NCBI GenBank assembly: GCA_028277545.1
Contig: JANQGB010001072.1
Span: forward strand, 1-7,385
DNA from: Phycisphaerae bacterium
GTDB lineage: Bacteria > Planctomycetota > Phycisphaerae > UBA1845
DNA: 7,385 nt
Direction of reading: 5' to 3'
Below the pieces are notes generated by a model that had not been told where the DNA came from, searched no databases, and was given only the letters and a program-made list of their open reading frames with translations. Shown piece by piece: positions 4,228-7,385 of the stretch; the stretch's first letter is position 1; every line of letters begins with the position of its first letter. Made by a program: the position numbers and the translations under genes.

Positions 4228-6657
4228 ATGCCAGAGCGCACATCACTTGTCTCCCGACTCCGCGTACCGGCTTGCGCCGCAGTCGTGTTGCTGTTAGCTG
4301 TTGTGGCCTACGTGTTGCGCACGCGGTTTGTGCATGGCCAGGTGTTTGTGGGCGACGAGGTGCGCTTTCTGGTCACGGACTCCTGGATTCACCTGCGCCT
4401 GGTGGAGAACCTGGTTCACCACTTCCCCTGGCAGAACACGTTCGATCCTTATGCCCTATTCCCTGGTGGTCAGTACGTGCCGGTGGCGCCGTTGTTCGAC
4501 TGGGTGCTGGCAGCGGCCATCGTGGTGATCGGGCGTGGCAGCCCGACACCCCGCACCGTGGAGGTGGTGGCCGCTTACTACCCCGTGATCCTGGGAGTCT
4601 TAACGGTTGTCCCCGTCTATCTCATCGCAAAGCGCCTGTTCAGTCGCCCGGCGGGCCTGATCGCGGCCGGGCTGATCGCGCTCCACCCTGGGCACTTCCT
4701 GAGTCGCTCGCTGTTGGGATACACCGATCACCACGTGGCGGAAGTGCTCCTCAGCACGACAACGATGCTGCTGCTGATCCTGGCCATCCAGACGGCACGC
4801 CGGGAGGGAGTCGGTTACGACTGGCTGACCAGGAGTAGCTGGCCGGCGAGAATCAGGTTCCTGGCCTTACCCATGGCGACGGCCCTGCTGTTGGGGGCCT
4901 ATCTGCTGACCTGGGTAGGCGGGTTCCTGCTGGTCGCGACCATTACGGCGTGGGTGGTCCTGCAGATACTGATCGATCACTTCTCGCGGCGTTCACCAGG
5001 CTGCACCGTGGTGACGGCCCTGCCGGTCCTGCTGGTCGCCCTGCTGATAGTGGCACCATTCGGCACCAACATTGTGGGCCTGCAGCTCCACCGCGTCTCG
5101 CTCGCCGGAGGTGTCCTGCTGATTGCCGGGTTGGGGGGCTGGTGTTCCGCCGCGGACCGTCGCGGCTGGCCGCGTCTGGCGCTGCCCGTCATGGTCGTGC
5201 TTCTGGCGGCGGGCGGGGCAGGGCTGCTGGCACTCGGTTCACCGGAGACCATGAGAGCCATCGCCTCGCTGTTTACCCGGTTTGGCGGTGACAGTGCCAA
5301 GCAATACATCACCGAAGCCGCTCCCCTGCTGCACGGTAAGGATGGGTGGTCGCTGGGCATGGCCTGGGACCAGTTCACGACCGGGTTCTTCCTGTCGCTG
5401 TTGTCGCTGGCGGTGCTCTGCGTCCGGGGCGTCCGCCGGCAGGAGCCAACCACCCTGCTGCTGTGCGTATGGAGTCTGGCCATGCTGGCGGCGACGCTGG
5501 CGCAGAACCGCTTCGCGTACTACTACGCGGTTAATGTGGCACTGCTGTGTTCCTATCCGGGAGCGGCGGCCTTGCAGGCCGCGTGGAGGTGGGCCGGGCG
5601 ACGGCTTGACGCGCCAACTGAAAGCTCGGACCGGCCAGGAGTGCGACGGCGCCGGGGACGGCCGAAACACAGCCGCCGCCCGACAGTTGCCGACGCCAAA
5701 CGTTCACTTCCGATCGTGCAGTATGCACTGTTCACCGCGGCAACCGTCGCGGTCCTCGGTGTGCTGTTCGGCTTCAACCTGCCACTCGCCCGGGAGAGCG
5801 CCGGGCGGGCCTTTGTGCCGAACGAGGACTGGCTGGCTGCGCTGAAGTGGATGCGCAAGCACACGCCGGAGCCGCTCGGCGACCCCGACGCATACTTCGA
5901 TATGTACGCTTCGCCGCCGCCCGGCGAGCAGTATCCGTACCCGGAGGCGGCCTACGGCGTAATGGCCTGGTGGGACTACGGCTACTGGATCACGCGCATG
6001 GCCCGCCGCATCCCCAACGCCAATCCGGGCCAGAAAGGGGCGGCGGAGGCAGCGGAGTTCTTCACCGCCCAGGACGAAGCGACGGCCAACGCCGTGCTGG
6101 ACCGGATGGGTTCGCGCTACGTGGTGGTGGACGACTCGATGCCACTGCTGGAGTGGGCTGGCACCGGGTCGGTCAAAGGCAAGATCAGCGCTATGGCCCG
6201 CTGGGCCGGCAAGCAACCGGAGGACTTCTACGAGGTCGCCTACAAGCGTGACCGTTTCGGCAAGCTGATACCCAACGCGGTGTTTTACCCGGAGTATTAT
6301 CGCAGCATGCTGGCGAGGCTGTACGTGTTCGGCGGCCGGCCGGTCGAGCCGACCGAGGCGTACGTAATAAGCTTCCGGTATCAGACCAACTCCCGGGGCG
6401 AACCGTTCAAGGAAGTCACGTCATACCAGCAGTTCGACAGTTACGCGGCGGCGAAGGCGTTCTGCGACACGCAGCCGCCGGAAAGCACCAGGATCGTGGG
6501 CCTGAAGCCGCATCTCACTTGCGTACCGCTGACCGATCGCCTCGAGCACTATCGCCTTACCTTCCGTTCGCCCACCAAGCGGTCAGGTCAGCCCGGGCAG
6601 GTGATCTCGCGCGTGCAGATTTACGAATACACCGGACACGCCGGCAGCACCCCTTGA
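4228..6657 (+). CDS. stt3: STT3-family oligosaccharyltransferase (809 residues)
   Basis: Membrane GT-C glycosyltransferase expected to transfer a glycan from a polyprenyl-linked donor to Asn in N-X-S/T sites of exported proteins, with the active site on the outer face of the inner membrane. Residues 13-30 form the first membrane helix; many more follow up to about 496-517, and the soluble C-terminal domain spans about 520-809. Catalytic motifs are intact: Asp51 in TDSWIHLR (first metal ligand), Asp167 and His169 in GYTDHHVAE (the D-x-H form of archaeal AglB rather than the D-x-E of Campylobacter PglB), Glu363 in ITEAAP (the TIXE/SVSE loop position), and WWDYGYW at 581-587. RLYVFGG-like sequence follows in the C-terminal domain. 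The start at 4228 is favoured by GAGG six bases upstream; in-frame ATGs at 4201 and 4216 lack properly spaced sites. An Arg/Lys-rich stretch near residues 466-485 lies in a loop between the last helices. Length fits the family. Confidence 0.93.
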   Translation: MPERTSLVSRLRVPACAAVVLLLAVVAYVLRTRFVHGQVFVGDEVRFLVTDSWIHLRLVENLVHHFPWQNTFDPYALFPGGQYVPVAPLFDWVLAAAIVVIGRGSPTPRTVEVVAAYYPVILGVLTVVPVYLIAKRLFSRPAGLIAAGLIALHPGHFLSRSLLGYTDHHVAEVLLSTTTMLLLILAIQTARREGVGYDWLTRSSWPARIRFLALPMATALLLGAYLLTWVGGFLLVATITAWVVLQILIDHFSRRSPGCTVVTALPVLLVALLIVAPFGTNIVGLQLHRVSLAGGVLLIAGLGGWCSAADRRGWPRLALPVMVVLLAAGGAGLLALGSPETMRAIASLFTRFGGDSAKQYITEAAPLLHGKDGWSLGMAWDQFTTGFFLSLLSLAVLCVRGVRRQEPTTLLLCVWSLAMLAATLAQNRFAYYYAVNVALLCSYPGAAALQAAWRWAGRRLDAPTESSDRPGVRRRRGRPKHSRRPTVADAKRSLPIVQYALFTAATVAVLGVLFGFNLPLARESAGRAFVPNEDWLAALKWMRKHTPEPLGDPDAYFDMYASPPPGEQYPYPEAAYGVMAWWDYGYWITRMARRIPNANPGQKGAAEAAEFFTAQDEATANAVLDRMGSRYVVVDDSMPLLEWAGTGSVKGKISAMARWAGKQPEDFYEVAYKRDRFGKLIPNAVFYPEYYRSMLARLYVFGGRPVEPTEAYVISFRYQTNSRGEPFKEVTSYQQFDSYAAAKAFCDTQPPESTRIVGLKPHLTCVPLTDRLEHYRLTFRSPTKRSGQPGQVISRVQIYEYTGHAGSTP

Positions 6658-6663
6658 GCGACG

Positions 6664-6694
6664 CGGGCCGCCCGCCTTCCGGCGGCACGGCCCG
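6664..6694. terminator. GC hairpin in the convergent gap, possible bidirectional terminator
   Basis: CGGGCCG (6664-6670) pairs with CGGCCCG (6688-6694). Inside, CCGCC (6672-6676) pairs with GGCGG (6681-6685) around the loop TTCC, with a small internal mismatch. It starts seven bases after the STT3 stop and precedes the end of the opposing sheath gene. There is no U-tract on either side, so termination efficiency is uncertain. Confidence 0.45.
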
Positions 6695-6725
6695 AGCTAT
6701 GGCGTCCGTTCGCTGCAAGCTGCGA

Positions 6726-7385
6726 TCAATGTCTGGTCAGCTTGAACCCCAGGACCACTGGAATGCCGCCGGGGATGATGTTCGTCGGCGGCGTTACGGT
6801 GACCGCGAGAATCAGCGAGCGGGGATCATCTTCCGCCTCGCGAACCTGGGCTGACACCTGGTCCGTCCCGGCCGTGGCATCCAGTTTCAGCCAGGTTCTG
6901 ACATGCCCGATGACCTCGGTACAGAGCATCTCGGGCGCCATCGTCTCTACTTGCGACTTGAGGGCCAGCAGTAACGATGACAGCCGGCCCGCGAACAGGT
7001 GATAGGGCAGGCTCACCTCGAGCAGCGAGTTGGGATCCACGCGGGCCGGGCGAGCGGCTGTCAGCCCGTTCCACAGCAGAGCATCCGGGCTGTCGCTGAG
7101 GACGGCCACCGCGTTGATTCCCGCCATGCCCATCTCTTCGATCTTGGCCTGCGGGGTCTGCGTGTCGGTGGGGCCAAACTGCTTGTCACCCTTGGGACCG
7201 ACGTCGAGGACCATGGGCAGCCCCTCGATTCTGCCATGGACGTGCCCGGCCATGGCCGCCGGCCAACCGGTCCGGGCGAAGCTGCCCGCCACCGTGCAAG
7301 CCGCCGCCACCGATCCGGAGGCCCACACCAGGTCCTTGTCGGTCATGCACTTCTCTTTGAAGGCGAAGTCGAGGCCGTTACCGTC
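6726..7385 (-). CDS. tssC: TssC-like contractile sheath protein, C-terminal part
   Basis: The visible 219 residues are the C-terminus; the frame is open at the right edge, so the start is outside. It resembles the large sheath subunit of type VI secretion systems (EvpB/TssC family), which with TssB polymerises into the cytoplasmic contractile tube. Supporting features are an alanine-rich helix followed by an aromatic/Gly element (SFARTGWPAAMAG) and a GRIEGLP element. Next is the KIEEMGMAGINAV block and a helix-rich LPYHLFAGRLSSLL segment. The end is strand-rich, with IPVVLGFKLTR. These occur in the order seen at TssC C-termini. The internal Met 39 bases from the window edge (7346) is not a credible start because the frame and the family pattern continue upstream. 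Similarity is by recalled pattern; a phage-tail or extracellular injection sheath is the main alternative. Confidence 0.62.
   Translation of the reverse strand, partial: DGNGLDFAFKEKCMTDKDLVWASGSVAAACTVAGSFARTGWPAAMAGHVHGRIEGLPMVLDVGPKGDKQFGPTDTQTPQAKIEEMGMAGINAVAVLSDSPDALLWNGLTAARPARVDPNSLLEVSLPYHLFAGRLSSLLLALKSQVETMAPEMLCTEVIGHVRTWLKLDATAGTDQVSAQVREAEDDPRSLILAVTVTPPTNIIPGGIPVVLGFKLTRH

Noticed and set aside
3930..4241. Minus-strand open frame of 103 codons before STT3
   Set aside because: It would overlap the STT3 start and the strong minus promoter; no ribosome site or recognisable pattern.
1..7385. CRISPR array, tRNA gene or insertion sequence
   Set aside because: No regularly spaced repeats, no cloverleaf with anticodon stem, and no transposase or terminal inverted repeats were found by eye.

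Overview
The window is GC-rich bacterial DNA. It has four recognisable protein genes, two of them cut by the window edges, and two intergenic stretches of about 700 bases. Good Shine-Dalgarno sequences, a type VI secretion-type sheath protein and a large exported subtilase with beta-sandwich repeats point to a didermic bacterium. The style of the subtilase C-terminal region reminds me of Planctomycetota or a similar deep lineage, but that placement is an impression and not proven here.

Layout from left to right: (1) bases 1-2325, minus strand: the first 775 residues of a secreted S8 (subtilisin) protease with signal peptide, propeptide, complete Asp/His/Ser triad and beta-sandwich modules; the 3' end lies beyond base 1. 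(2) Bases 2326-3052: no intact gene. This stretch holds the protease leader and a candidate promoter, a 54-codon gene remnant with coding-like third positions, and a strong 17-bp GC hairpin. (3) Bases 3053-3523, minus: a YbjN-like protein of 156 residues. (4) Bases 3524-4227: a divergent intergenic region. On the minus strand it carries a near-consensus sigma70-type promoter and, about 240 bases downstream, a hairpin followed by a U-rich tract, so it may encode a small RNA or an attenuated leader for the YbjN gene. (5) Bases 4228-6657, plus: an STT3-family oligosaccharyltransferase of 809 residues with all main catalytic motifs. (6) Bases 6658-6725: a convergent gap with a GC hairpin. (7) Bases 6726-7385, minus: the C-terminal 219 residues of a TssC-like contractile sheath protein whose start is beyond the right edge.

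STT3 would transfer lipid-linked glycans to Asn-X-Ser/Thr sites on exported proteins. The nearby protease is exported and carries five such sequons in the visible part, so it is a plausible but untested client. There is no evidence of an operon joining the four genes: STT3 is transcribed alone on the plus strand, away from YbjN and towards the sheath gene.

No tRNA, rRNA, CRISPR array, insertion sequence or attachment site was recognised. The long plus-strand reading frames antisense to the protease and YbjN genes are shadows produced by high GC.
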